DNA of 64,000 nucleotides from Haloglomus litoreum. Lineage in GTDB: Archaea; Halobacteriota; Halobacteria; Halobacteriales; Haloarculaceae. Positions 42,307 through 50,639 of this stretch are shown piece by piece. The notes beneath the pieces are model-generated. The model saw only the letters and a program-made list of their open reading frames with translations, made no database searches and was not told the origin of the DNA. Positions within the stretch are counted from its first letter, which is position 1; each line of letters begins with the position of its first letter. The position numbers and the translations under genes were made by a program. The stretch is from NCBI RefSeq assembly GCF_029338515.1, contig NZ_CP119988.1, positions 558,001-622,000 of the forward strand, written 5' to 3'.

Positions 42307-43551
42307 CTACCGCCCCAGCTCCGCGTGCGCGCTCGCGAGGTGCGAGGAGGCGAGCGCGCCCAGGAGGGACAGTTCGCCGGCCAGCGCCCCCGTGGCGATG
42401 ACCTCCGCGAGCGCATCGGCGTTCGAGCCGGCGGGGTCGCCGCCGCCCCGCACCCCGAGCACGTCCAGCGCCTCGGCCTGCGTGGGGAGCTTCGTCCCGC
42501 CGCCGACGGTGCCCACCTCCAGCGACGCGAGCGTGATGCTTGCGTAGAGGGCCTCCCCGGTTCCGTCCTCGGTCTCCACCTCGCGCACGTCCGCGGTCGT
42601 GATAGCGTTGCTCCCCTCGACCACCTGCGCGGCGTCCTGCCCGGTTGCGAGGAAGGCGGCGGCGACGGTGTTGGCGGCATGGGCGTTGAAGCCCAGCGAC
42701 CCCGCTTTGGCGCTCCCGACGAGGTTCTTGCGCGTGTTGGCCTCCGCGATGGCGTCGGGCGTGGTCTTCAGCACGGACTCGACCGTCTCCGCGGGGATGA
42801 TGACATCGGCTGCGACGGTGCGGCCCCGCCCCTCGACGCTGTTGACCGCAGCGGGCTTCTTGTCCGAGCAGAGGTTGCCCGACAGGGCGACGAGCGAGGC
42901 GGGCGTCTCGGCCTCGACGACCTCGCAGGCCTCCTCGGTCGCGATGGTTGCCATGTTCATCCCCATCGCGTCCTTCGTGTCGTACGCGAACCGGAGGAAG
43001 ACGTTGTCCCCGACGACGTAGGGGGTCACGTCCCGGAGTTCGCCGTGGCTGGTCGTCGCTTCGGCGGCCTCGCGCAGCGCCGGGACGTTCGCCCGGACCC
43101 ACGAGGCGACCTCGCTGGCCTCGCCCACGTCCCGGACCCGGAAGACGGGCGCCCGGGTCATCGCGTTCTTCAGCACCCGGGCGGTCGCGCCGCCGCCGGC
43201 CCGGATGGCCGCACAGCCCCGATTCACGGACGCGACTAGCGCGCCCTCCGTCGTCGCGAGCGGGAGGTACTCGTCGCCGGAGGCGGCCTCGCCGTCGACG
43301 GGGACGGGCCCGACGACGCCCATCGGCACCTGCGCGGCGCCCACCATGTTCTCGATGTTGGCCTCGGCGTCGGCCGCGTCGAAGGTGTACGAGCCGATGG
43401 CGTCGAGGTCGGCCGCCGTCTCGGCGGCGAGCAACTCCCGGCGGGCGGCCGCGGCGGTCGCGGCGTCGGCGTGCTCCTCCAGTTCGTACAGGCGCAGGTC
43501 GCCCTCGCGGACCCGCTCGGCCAGGTCGGCGGCGTCGGCGTCCTCGGTCAT
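42307..43551 (-). CDS. hmgA: HMG-CoA reductase (NADPH), class I
   Basis: The 414-aa enzyme has ENMVGAAQVPMGVVGPV, the catalytic Glu in ATTEGALVASVNRG, NADPH-binding DAMGMNMAT, GTVGGGTKLPTQAEAL and the C-terminal His in ASSHLASAHAELGR. It reduces HMG-CoA to mevalonate, the committed step towards the isoprenoid ether lipids of haloarchaea, and is the target of statin drugs. It is soluble, with no membrane domain, as in other archaea. Nudix gene is directly downstream. Confidence 0.97.
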   Translation of the reverse strand: MTEDADAADLAERVREGDLRLYELEEHADAATAAAARRELLAAETAADLDAIGSYTFDAADAEANIENMVGAAQVPMGVVGPVPVDGEAASGDEYLPLATTEGALVASVNRGCAAIRAGGGATARVLKNAMTRAPVFRVRDVGEASEVASWVRANVPALREAAEATTSHGELRDVTPYVVGDNVFLRFAYDTKDAMGMNMATIATEEACEVVEAETPASLVALSGNLCSDKKPAAVNSVEGRGRTVAADVIIPAETVESVLKTTPDAIAEANTRKNLVGSAKAGSLGFNAHAANTVAAAFLATGQDAAQVVEGSNAITTADVREVETEDGTGEALYASITLASLEVGTVGGGTKLPTQAEALDVLGVRGGGDPAGSNADALAEVIATGALAGELSLLGALASSHLASAHAELGR

Positions 43552-43863
43552 GGCCGTCGGGTCGGGGCGTTCTCGCGTAAGGCTTCGGGTCTATAGGTCG
43601 GAGGCTGTGGCTTGCGTGGTAGTGGTCGAACTGACGGGGCCAGCGAGCAGTTCTTGAACGCCCCCGGCGGCTGCGGTCGCGCGCCTCGCTGTGCTCCTCG
43701 GGGTCCGGGCGTGTGGCGCTCACTGCGTTCGCGCCATTCCGGGCGTTCCCTGCGGTGCTTGCGTCGTCGTGCTTCCCGCAGCCGCCGGCCCCTTTCAGTC
43801 CCGCCCTGTGGCTGGCTCGGCCGAGCGATGGCGGTCGGCTGGCTCGGCCGAGCGTTCGCGCGT
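43552..43863. other. 312-bp intergenic stretch with one dispersed repeat
   Basis: No gene visible. It contains the promoter side of hmgA and a 57-bp dispersed repeat (43750-43806) followed by two copies of GGCTGGCTCGGCCGAGCG (about 43811 and 43837), a 26-bp-spaced direct repeat with an internal CTCGGCCGAG palindrome. Confidence 0.65.
43750..43806 (+). repeat. Dispersed 57-bp repeat, copy E
   Basis: It runs from CTGCGGTGCTTGCGTCGTCG to GGCCCCTTTCAGTCCCGCCC and is most like copy B at 3641-3697. Confidence 0.7.
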
Positions 43864-44310
43864 TCACCCCTGCACCACGAGCAGCACGGTGTTCCCGCGC
43901 CGGTCGACGTACGGGCTTCCGGCGGGTGGTTTCACGTCGAACTCGACGGTCCCCTCGGCCTGGTTGGCCCCCAGTTTCGGGTCGAGCCGCATCCTGACCG
44001 TGCCGTTCCGGTCGGTCTTCGCCACCCGTGGCCCGTCGAGGCGGGCCGAGCCGCTCCGGGCGACGACGGTCGCGTTCGCTACCCCGCCGCCGTCGGGGTC
44101 CACGACGCGGACGGTCACGTTCGTCTCGCCGGGGGCGGTGACCTCGGGGTGGGGGGCCACGTCGAGTTCCGTCACGCCAAGCCCCGACAGGCCGGACACC
44201 ATGTTCAGCATCACGCCGAGGCTGGCGACGCCCACCACCAGCGCGATGACCAGCCGGACAGGGAGCCCCTCGATGCCGCGGTCGTCCTCGGAGAGTCGTC
44301 TCGTTCGCAC
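43864..44310 (-). CDS. Membrane-anchored protein with Ig-like/carboxypeptidase-regulatory domain
   Basis: The 148-aa protein starts VRTRRLSEDDRGIEGLPVRL, then one hydrophobic helix (VIALVVGVASLGVMLNMVSGL) and a beta-rich extracellular part with NVTVRVVDPDGGGVANATVV and DRNGTVRMRLDP, like the Ig-like/CarboxypepD_reg domains on haloarchaeal surface proteins. The charged-then-hydrophobic N-terminus is also pilin-like. NVT and NAT sites could be glycosylated. The GTG start is placed by a ggttcaaacc box at about -27. Confidence 0.72.
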   Translation of the reverse strand: MRTRRLSEDDRGIEGLPVRLVIALVVGVASLGVMLNMVSGLSGLGVTELDVAPHPEVTAPGETNVTVRVVDPDGGGVANATVVARSGSARLDGPRVAKTDRNGTVRMRLDPKLGANQAEGTVEFDVKPPAGSPYVDRRGNTVLLVVQG

Positions 44311-44402
44311 GGGGCGGCTGGTGCGGCATCCGGTTTGAACCTTCGTGGGCCCGCCGCACGGATTCCACATCCTACAAGCGGTCTCGCGTGCCGCGTTCGG
44401 GC

Positions 44403-44813
44403 ATGAGCGAGCGCCTCGGCCGGCTGGAACCGTTCCTGCTCATCGCGGCCGGCGGATTCGTCGGGGCCGCGCTCCGGTTCGCCGTCGCCGAGGCCCTGCC
44501 GGCCCAGGCGCTCCCGTGGGGCACCCTCGCGGCCAACGTCGCCGGGGCCTTCCTCCTGAGTCTCCTCCTCTACGAGAACCGGCTCGTCGGGAGCCTCGGC
44601 CCGGAGACACGACTCGTCGTCGGTACCGGCTTCTGCTCGTCGTTCACGACGTACTCGACGTTCGCCGTCGAGACGGCCGCGCTCGCCGGGCTCCCCGGCA
44701 TCGGCGCGGGTGCCGGGATGCCGATGCTCGCCGTCGCCAACGTCGCGCTGAACTACGCGCTCGGCTTCGCCGCCATCGGTCTCGGGCAGGTCGTCGCCCG
44801 GGTGCTAGCATGA
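44403..44813 (+). CDS. crcB1: Fluoride ion channel CrcB/Fluc, subunit 1
   Basis: The 136-aa protein has four helices and the Fluc motifs GGFVGAALRFAVAE, the pore Asn in TLAANVAGAFLLSLL, and GFCSSFTTYSTFAVE (Phe box and central Na+ region). Fluc channels export F- as dual-topology dimers. A second crcB gene begins in this stop codon (ATGA), so the channel is probably a heterodimer of the two subunits, as in other organisms with paired genes. An in-frame GTG five codons upstream is an alternative start. Confidence 0.92.
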   Translation: MSERLGRLEPFLLIAAGGFVGAALRFAVAEALPAQALPWGTLAANVAGAFLLSLLLYENRLVGSLGPETRLVVGTGFCSSFTTYSTFAVETAALAGLPGIGAGAGMPMLAVANVALNYALGFAAIGLGQVVARVLA

Positions 44814-45157
44814 CCGACCCGACGCTGCTGGTGGGCCTCGGCGGCGTCGCCGGCGCGCTCGCGCGCCACCTCCTCGGCGAGCGCATCGAGGAGGCCACCT
44901 ACGACACGCTGGCGGTGAACGTGATCGGCTCGTTCCTGCTGGGCGTGCTGGTCGCGGTGCCAGTCGGGAGCGACCTGCTTCTCCTGGCGGGGACGGGCTT
45001 CTGCGGCGCGTTCACGACGTTCTCCTCGTTCGCGTACGAGACGGTCCGGCTGGCCGAGGGTGGCTACGGCTGGCGGGCGGTGCGGAACGCGGTCGTGAAC
45101 CTGGTCGGGGCGCTGGTGGCCGTGGGGCTCGGGACGGTGGTGGCGGGCCTGCTCTGA
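44810..45157 (+). CDS. crcB2: Fluoride ion channel CrcB/Fluc, subunit 2
   Basis: The 115-aa protein has GLGGVAGALARHLLGERI, TLAVNVIGSFLLGVLV (pore Asn) and GFCGAFTTFSSFAYETVRL, with four helices. It overlaps crcB1 by 4 nt. The two subunits share the motifs but differ elsewhere, as expected for a fixed-orientation pair. Arg/Lys distribution suggests opposite insertion of the two, which I did not compute. Confidence 0.92.
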   Translation: MTDPTLLVGLGGVAGALARHLLGERIEEATYDTLAVNVIGSFLLGVLVAVPVGSDLLLLAGTGFCGAFTTFSSFAYETVRLAEGGYGWRAVRNAVVNLVGALVAVGLGTVVAGLL

Positions 45158-45205
45158 GAACCCGCCGGGCCAACCTATACGGTCCAGCCACCCGCACTCC
45201 ACCCG

Positions 45206-46075
45206 ATGCTCTCGCTCGCGGACGCCGAACTCGTCGACCTGAGTATCGGCCTCGAACCCGGGGCGGCCAGCGAGCCCTGGCCCCCCGACGTGGAGTACTT
45301 CGACCACGCCGACGGCGCGCAGTTGCTCTCGGAGAACCTGCAGGGACTGGGCTACGACGTCGACGCCGAGGACTTCCCCGACGGCCAGGGGCTCGCCTGG
45401 GAGGAGGTCCACGCCATCCCCCACACGGGGACCCACCTCGACGCGCCGTGGCACTACGGCGCCGAATCCGGCGGCGAGCCCGCCCGGACCATCGACGAGG
45501 TGCCCCTGGAGTGGTGCCGCGGGAACGCCGTGGTGCTGGACGTGCGGGACATCGAGCCCGGCGCCGAGATCACGCCCGACGACATCGACGCCCGCCTCGA
45601 CGCGCTGGACCACGACCTGAGTGCGGGCGAACTCGTCTTCCTCCAGACCGGCGCCGACGAGCTGTGGGGCGAGGCCGCCTACCTCCAGCAGTTCCCGGGG
45701 ATGGGCGCCGCGGCGACGAAGCACCTCGTCGAGCAGGGCGTACGGGTCATCGGCACCGACGCGTACGGGTTCGACAAGCCGTTCGCCGAGATGGGCCGCC
45801 GGTTCGCGGACTCGGGCGAGGACGCTGAACTGTGGCCGGCCCACTTCGCCGGGCGGGAGGTGGAGTACTGCCAGATCGAGAAGATGGCGAACCTCGACCG
45901 GCTCCCCCGGAGGACGGACGTGCCGGTGGTCTGTTTCCCCGTCAGCATCGAGGGTGCCTCGGCGGGCTGGGTCCGCCCGGTGGCGATGTTCGAGCCCGGG
46001 ACGCTCGCCGATGGCGGCGACGAACTCGCGACCGACGGTGGGATGAGGGTCGGGGACGGAGGTGGTTCCCGATGA
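45206..46075 (+). CDS. Cyclase-family metal-dependent hydrolase (kynurenine formamidase-like)
   Basis: The 289-aa protein has the cyclase/KynB metal motif HTGTHLDAPWHY, with further conserved residues in GTDAYGFDKPFAEMG and a C-terminal VVCFPVSIEGASAGWVRPV. It probably hydrolyses an amide or ring (formylkynurenine, isatin or similar). It shares an operon with a fumarylacetoacetate-hydrolase-like gene (ATGA overlap), a pairing typical of aromatic-compound breakdown. A cctatacgg box is at about -27. Confidence 0.87.
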   Translation: MLSLADAELVDLSIGLEPGAASEPWPPDVEYFDHADGAQLLSENLQGLGYDVDAEDFPDGQGLAWEEVHAIPHTGTHLDAPWHYGAESGGEPARTIDEVPLEWCRGNAVVLDVRDIEPGAEITPDDIDARLDALDHDLSAGELVFLQTGADELWGEAAYLQQFPGMGAAATKHLVEQGVRVIGTDAYGFDKPFAEMGRRFADSGEDAELWPAHFAGREVEYCQIEKMANLDRLPRRTDVPVVCFPVSIEGASAGWVRPVAMFEPGTLADGGDELATDGGMRVGDGGGSR

Positions 46076-47124
46076 GACTCGCTACCATCGAGGTCGAGAC
46101 GCCGGTCGGCCGCGAGCGCCGGCTCTGTGTCCGCGACGAGGACCGCGCGGAGACCGACCCGGGGTCGCTGGTCGACGTGACCAGCGGCTACACGTGGCTC
46201 TTGGAGCGTGACGGCGAACCGGCTGCCCGCGAGCACGCGGCCGCGGTGACGCCATCTGACATACGCGAGTTCCTCCGCCGAGGGGACCGGGCACTCGACG
46301 CTGCACGCGAGGCACTCGATGGCGTTCCCGCTCCCGGCGACACCGACGGGTCGGCGGCACGGGCCGACGGTGATGCCGGCGAGCACGTCCGAACCGAGGA
46401 CGGCGCTCGCGTCCGGTTCTCCCCCGCCGAGGACGGCGTCCGTCTGCTCGCCCCGATTCCCCGACCCAACACGCTCCGCGATTTCATGGCCTACGAGGAG
46501 CACGTCCGCAACACGCTGGGCGAGCCGCCCGCGGTCTGGTTCGACATCCCCGTCTGCTACAAGGGGAACCCCGATACGGTGGTCGGCCCGGGCGACACGG
46601 TGGCGTGGCCCGACTACTCCGACCTCTGGGACTACGAACTCGAACTGGCCGCGGTGATCGGCAAGCGGGGCACCGACCTCGATCCCGACGAGGCCGACGA
46701 CTACATCGCGGGCTACACCGTGTTCAACGACTTCTCCGCGCGGGACACGCAGGGCGAGGAGATGGACGCGAACCTCGGTCCGGCGAAGGGGAAGGACTTC
46801 GCCAACGCGCTCGGCCCCTACCTCGTCACGGCGGACGCGTTCGACCCGACCGCGGCGACCATGACCGCCGAGGTCGACGGCGAGACGTGGTCGGAGGGCA
46901 CCCCCGGCGAGATGCACCACTCGTTCGCCGACATCGTCGCGCACGTCTCGGACAGCGAGCCGCTCCACCCCGGCGACGTGCTCGGCTCCGGTACCGTCGG
47001 CGAGGGCTGTGGGCTCGAGCTCGGGCAGTTCCTCGAGGACGGCGCGACCGTGGCGCTGGAGGTGGAGGGTATCGGTCGGCTGGAGAACACGGTCGTCGCG
47101 ACGGACGAGGGGGACGGCGGGTAG
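46072..47124 (+). CDS. Fumarylacetoacetate hydrolase family protein
   Basis: The 350-aa protein has the FAH fold signatures: RPNTLRDFMAYEEHVRN, WDYELELAAVIGKRG, YTVFNDFSARDTQGEEM, AKGKDFANALGPYLVT and GSGTVGEGCGLELGQFLEDG, with metal ligands E-x-E (ELE) and Asp. FAH-family enzymes cleave C-C bonds or isomerise/decarboxylate ring-cleavage products. The Gly/Asp-rich section around residues 90-110 looks like a linker between the N-terminal domain and the catalytic domain. It is cotranscribed with the cyclase. Confidence 0.9.
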   Translation: MRLATIEVETPVGRERRLCVRDEDRAETDPGSLVDVTSGYTWLLERDGEPAAREHAAAVTPSDIREFLRRGDRALDAAREALDGVPAPGDTDGSAARADGDAGEHVRTEDGARVRFSPAEDGVRLLAPIPRPNTLRDFMAYEEHVRNTLGEPPAVWFDIPVCYKGNPDTVVGPGDTVAWPDYSDLWDYELELAAVIGKRGTDLDPDEADDYIAGYTVFNDFSARDTQGEEMDANLGPAKGKDFANALGPYLVTADAFDPTAATMTAEVDGETWSEGTPGEMHHSFADIVAHVSDSEPLHPGDVLGSGTVGEGCGLELGQFLEDGATVALEVEGIGRLENTVVATDEGDGG

Positions 47125-47133
47125 GACGAACGC

Positions 47134-47709
47134 TCAGTTCTCGGAGAGCTTCCGGAACGCGACCTCGAAGTCGTCGCTGTCCAGCTCCGTCGCCGTCCGG
47201 TCCAGCTCGGACTGGAGCGCCTCGATGCGGGCCTCCAGCTCCCGGTACTCCTCGCTGCTGGAGAGCTCCTCCTCGCTCTTCTGGGTCACGAGCGCCGCGC
47301 GCTTCGACACCAGGGCGTACAGGTCGCGGAGCTGGCTGTCGTAGTCCGCCCGGGAGAACAGGTTCGAGACCGCGGCCAGCAGCTCGTCGCGCAGGATGGG
47401 CTTGACGAGGTAATCGTCGAAGCCCATCTCGATGATGTCGAAGTCGGGCTCGACGGCCGTCACCATCGCCACCTGGCAGTCGTACCCGGTCTCGCGGATG
47501 TGCCTGAGCACCTCGTCGCCCGACATCTCGGGCATCAGCCGGTCGATGAGCGCCACGTCGATGTCCTCGTCGAACGCCTCGATGGCCTCGTTCCCCCCGT
47601 AGGCGACCCGGGTCTCGTGCCCCTCGTCGAGCCACGCCGCGTACAGGTCCGCCAGGTCGGGCTCGTCGTCGACCACCAGCACCGTCCGGGTGGCGTCGTC
47701 TGCGGTCAT
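47134..47709 (-). CDS. HalX-domain response regulator
   Basis: The 191-aa protein has a receiver domain (VLVVDDEPDLADLYAAWL; phospho-Asp in VALIDRLMPEMSG; VTAVEPDFDIIEMGFDDYLVKP) and a C-terminal HalX helical domain (SRADYDSQLRDLYALVSKRA, then an ELEARIEALQSELDRT coiled coil). HalX regulators are typical of haloarchaea; HalX has no obvious DNA-binding motif. It converges with the FAH gene. No kinase is adjacent; two kinases occur elsewhere in the window. Confidence 0.93.
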   Translation of the reverse strand: MTADDATRTVLVVDDEPDLADLYAAWLDEGHETRVAYGGNEAIEAFDEDIDVALIDRLMPEMSGDEVLRHIRETGYDCQVAMVTAVEPDFDIIEMGFDDYLVKPILRDELLAAVSNLFSRADYDSQLRDLYALVSKRAALVTQKSEEELSSSEEYRELEARIEALQSELDRTATELDSDDFEVAFRKLSEN

Positions 47710-47853
47710 CGCTCACCCCCCCGCGCCGCTCGTCCCCGGGCGCCTACCACCGAGTTCTGTCGACACCGGGTCACGTCGGTCATCACTACACCGACCGTAT
47801 TGACTCGGGAATCTTATAATTGTGGTCGGGGGCCAGGGACGAAGTGGTGCAGG

Positions 47854-48270
47854 CTACTGCGGTATTTCGTCGCCCAGTTCGTAGGACTCCGCCCAGTTGA
47901 TACGTGGATGGTCGATATCTGCCGAGAAGCGGAGCTCCATCTTCTGCTCGGTTGCCTCGTTGACGTCGACCCAGTAGAGCGTCTCCTCAGCCGGGTATCT
48001 GACGATGAACGCGTCGATCTCCCCCTCGTACGTCTCCTCGTGATAGCTCCCATCCCTCGTCGTCTGTGAGTGCGTGTTGAATCGGATGGTCTCCGGTTTG
48101 TTCGACCAGGCGGTCTTGCACTGGATACGGTACAGTGCTTCACCGTCATCGAGTACGAGGTCGTACTTGTCGTTGTCACCGAACGGAACCGAGACGCTGT
48201 AGCCCCGTGTTACGAGCTCCTGCAGGACGTATGCCTCGGTCTCGTCACCTCTGTCCTTGCTGTTCCTCAC
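47854..48270 (-). CDS. PD-(D/E)XK nuclease-like protein
   Basis: The 138-aa protein reads RGDETEAYVLQELVTRGYSV, PFGDNDKYDLVLDDGEALYR and IQCKTAW: Glu, Asp and the Q-x-K of a PD-(D/E)XK nuclease core. It resembles the group I intron-associated endonuclease-like family that is scattered in archaea, often near mobile DNA. Base composition is slightly more AT-rich than neighbours. It lies 79 bp downstream of tRNA-Asp on the same strand, a common integration neighbourhood. No restriction methyltransferase is nearby. Confidence 0.8.
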   Translation of the reverse strand: MRNSKDRGDETEAYVLQELVTRGYSVSVPFGDNDKYDLVLDDGEALYRIQCKTAWSNKPETIRFNTHSQTTRDGSYHEETYEGEIDAFIVRYPAEETLYWVDVNEATEQKMELRFSADIDHPRINWAESYELGDEIPQ

Positions 48271-48349
48271 GACAGCCTGGACTGCATCGCCGTCGGCGAA
48301 AAGGGTTGGCCGAAGCGGCCGCTCGGGCTTCGATTCGCGGAGAGGAAAG

Positions 48350-48422
48350 CGCCCGGAGCGGGATTTGAACCCGCGTCACAACCGTGACAGGGTTGTATGA
48401 TGGGCCACTACACCATCCGGGC
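48350..48422 (-). tRNA. tRNA-Asp(GTC)
   Basis: On the minus strand acceptor GCCCGGA pairs with TCCGGGC, with discriminator G at 48350. The anticodon loop CTGTCAC holds GTC, and the T-arm is CGGGTTCAAATCCCG. There is no intron and no encoded CCA. A TATA-like gccttaagtc lies about 27 nt upstream of its 5' end. Confidence 0.96.
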
Positions 48423-48774
48423 GTGCAACTCTTCGTAGCCCGGTTTTCGACTTAAGGCTTTCCAACCTGTGACCGAGTCGTCCCGTGATACCGCGACGCA
48501 TCGGTGGTGTGTGGGCGTGGCACAGGAATCGGACGGCGACCGATGAACGGTGGGGACACGGTCGGTGTGAGGTGTGTTCGCAACGTCGTCATGTTTTTAG
48601 TACTCTCGCACGTTGGGAGAGCATACGCTGCCCCTGGCGGGGCACCCGGTCGGCGGCCCACCGGGGGCCGGACCGGTGACGCGTAGCGGTAGCCGTCGCG
48701 TTCAGCAACGCTTATTATCGGCCCGCCGATAACTGGCTGTAGTATCTCGTGACCGTGTTCTCACCCGCCCACCC
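48423..48774. promoter_or_regulatory. Intergenic promoter region of tRNA-Asp and the RNA polymerase operon
   Basis: About 350 bp with no gene. On the plus strand cgcttattatcgg (48709-48721) is a strong TATA candidate about 60 nt before rpoH, implying a leader of about 35 nt. A second T-rich box tttttagtactc (48594-48605) could start a longer leader with GC-rich hairpins between 48630 and 48690. On the minus strand the tRNA-Asp promoter lies near 48445. Confidence 0.5.
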
Positions 48775-49005
48775 ATGGTAGACGTAACCGACCACGAACT
48801 CGTTCCGGAGCACGAGCTTCTCGATGAGGAGGTCCTCGAGGAGGTGCTCGACGAGTACGACATCGACCGCACCGACCTGCCGAAGATCAAGCGCCGCGAC
48901 CCCGGCCTCTCGGCCATCGACGCCGAGCCGGGCGACGTGGTGAAGGTGACCCGTGATTCCCGGACGACAGACCAGGCCATCGTGTATCGACTGGTGGTAG
49001 AATGA
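48775..49005 (+). CDS. rpoH: DNA-directed RNA polymerase subunit H (Rpo5)
   Basis: The 76-aa protein matches archaeal subunit H/RPB5 C-terminal domain: [41 protein letters not shown] and [22 protein letters not shown]. It forms part of the polymerase jaw. It is the first gene of the polymerase operon and overlaps rpoB'' by 4 nt (ATGA). Confidence 0.97.
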   Translation: MVDVTDHELVPEHELLDEEVLEEVLDEYDIDRTDLPKIKRRDPGLSAIDAEPGDVVKVTRDSRTTDQAIVYRLVVE

Positions 49006-50573
49006 GCATGGACAGAGAGACCCGTCGGACGATCTCGCGACAGTACTTCTCCCGTGAACGCCTGGCCGAGCACCACTTCCGCTCGTTCAACGCGTTCCTC
49101 AACAGCGGGATGCAGGAGGTGGTCGACGAGAAGGAGACCATCGACACCGACATCGGCGACAAGGAAGGGCAAGAGCCCGTCCGCGTCGACCTGGGCAACG
49201 TCCGCATCACGACGCCGCGCGTGCGTGAGGCGGACGGCTCCGAGGAGCTGCTCTACCCGCAGGAGGCCCGCCTGCGGAACATCACCTACTCCGCGCCGGT
49301 GTTCATGGAAATGACCATCGTGCGCGGGGGCGAGGAGGAGGAGGAGCACATCGTCGACCAGTCCGAGACGAAGGTCGGCCGGATGCCGATCATGATCGGC
49401 TCGGACAAGTGCAACATCGCGGACTTCAGCCACGAGGAGCTCATCGAGATCGGCGAGGACCCCGCCGACCCCGGTGGCTACTTCATCGTCAACGGCTCCG
49501 AGCGCGTCCTGATGACGAGCGAGGACCTCGCGCCGAACAAGATCCTCGCCGAGTACGACTCGAAGTACGGCGACGAGATCCAGGTCGCGAAGACGTTCAG
49601 CCAGCGCCGGGGCTACCGCGCGCTGGTGCTCTGTGAGCGCAACCGCGAGGGCCTGCTCGAGGTCTCGTTCCCGTCGGTCTCGGGGAGCATCAACTTCGTC
49701 ACGCTCGTGCGGGCGCTCGGCCTCGAATCCGACGAGGAGATCGTCCACCGGGTCAGCGACGACCCCGAGGTCGTGAAGTTCATGCTGGAGAACCTGGAGG
49801 CCGCCGAGGTCGAGACGACCGAGGAGGCCATCGAGAAGCTGGGCAAGCGCGTCGCCAGCGGCCAGGGGAAGAACTACCAGCTCAAGCGCGCCAACTACGT
49901 CATCGACCGCTACCTCCTGCCGCACCTCCACGAGGAGGGCGTCGACGAGGAGGAGGTCCGCATCAACAAGTCCTACTACCTCTGCCGGATGGCCGAGGCG
50001 TGTTTCGAGCTCGCGCTCGGGCGGCGCGACTCCGACGACAAGGACCACTACGCCAACAAGCGCCTCAAGGTGAGCGGCGACCTGATGAAGGACCTGTTCC
50101 GGACGGCGCTCAACAAGCTGGCACGCGACGTGAAGTACCAGCTCGAGCGCGCCAACATGCGCAACCGGAACCTCTCGGTGTCGACCGTCGTCCGTTCGGA
50201 CGTGCTGACCGAGCGCCTCGAGCACCCCATCGCGACGGGGAACTGGGTCGGCGGGCGCTCGGGCGTGAGCCAGCTGGTCGACCGCACCGACTACATGGGT
50301 GTCCTCTCGCACCTGCGCCGGCTCCGCTCGCCGCTCTCGCGGAGCCAGCCCCACTTCGAGGCGCGTGACCTGCACGCCACCCAGTGGGGGCGCATCTGTC
50401 CTTCCGAGACGCCGGAGGGGCCGAACTGTGGGCTGGTGAAGAACTTCGCCCAGGCGATGGAGCTGAGCCAGAACGTCGAGGACGAGATCGAGCTCAAGCG
50501 CGAGCTCGCGACGATGGGCGTCGAGGGCATCCCCGGTGTCGAGACGCCGGGCACCCAGCCCGCGGACGACTGA
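49002..50573 (+). CDS. rpoB2: DNA-directed RNA polymerase subunit B'' (Rpo2N)
   Basis: The 523-aa protein is the N-terminal half of the split beta-like subunit: protrusion and lobe domains, [37 protein letters not shown] and, at the end, [20 protein letters not shown] of the fork region. The split point is that of other euryarchaea with B''/B'. Overlaps rpoH; 66 bp separate it from rpoB'. No intein is present. Confidence 0.97.
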   Translation: MSMDRETRRTISRQYFSRERLAEHHFRSFNAFLNSGMQEVVDEKETIDTDIGDKEGQEPVRVDLGNVRITTPRVREADGSEELLYPQEARLRNITYSAPVFMEMTIVRGGEEEEEHIVDQSETKVGRMPIMIGSDKCNIADFSHEELIEIGEDPADPGGYFIVNGSERVLMTSEDLAPNKILAEYDSKYGDEIQVAKTFSQRRGYRALVLCERNREGLLEVSFPSVSGSINFVTLVRALGLESDEEIVHRVSDDPEVVKFMLENLEAAEVETTEEAIEKLGKRVASGQGKNYQLKRANYVIDRYLLPHLHEEGVDEEEVRINKSYYLCRMAEACFELALGRRDSDDKDHYANKRLKVSGDLMKDLFRTALNKLARDVKYQLERANMRNRNLSVSTVVRSDVLTERLEHPIATGNWVGGRSGVSQLVDRTDYMGVLSHLRRLRSPLSRSQPHFEARDLHATQWGRICPSETPEGPNCGLVKNFAQAMELSQNVEDEIELKRELATMGVEGIPGVETPGTQPADD

Positions 50574-50639
50574 CACGATGCAGGACACGAGCACGGTGGC
50601 GGCACACCCGAACACGCGAACGCGGCACACCAACACGAC

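Noticed and set aside
44311-44402. Possible fluoride riboswitch before crcB1
   Set aside because: The conserved core of the crcB motif is not present, and the gene appears to have a very short leader.
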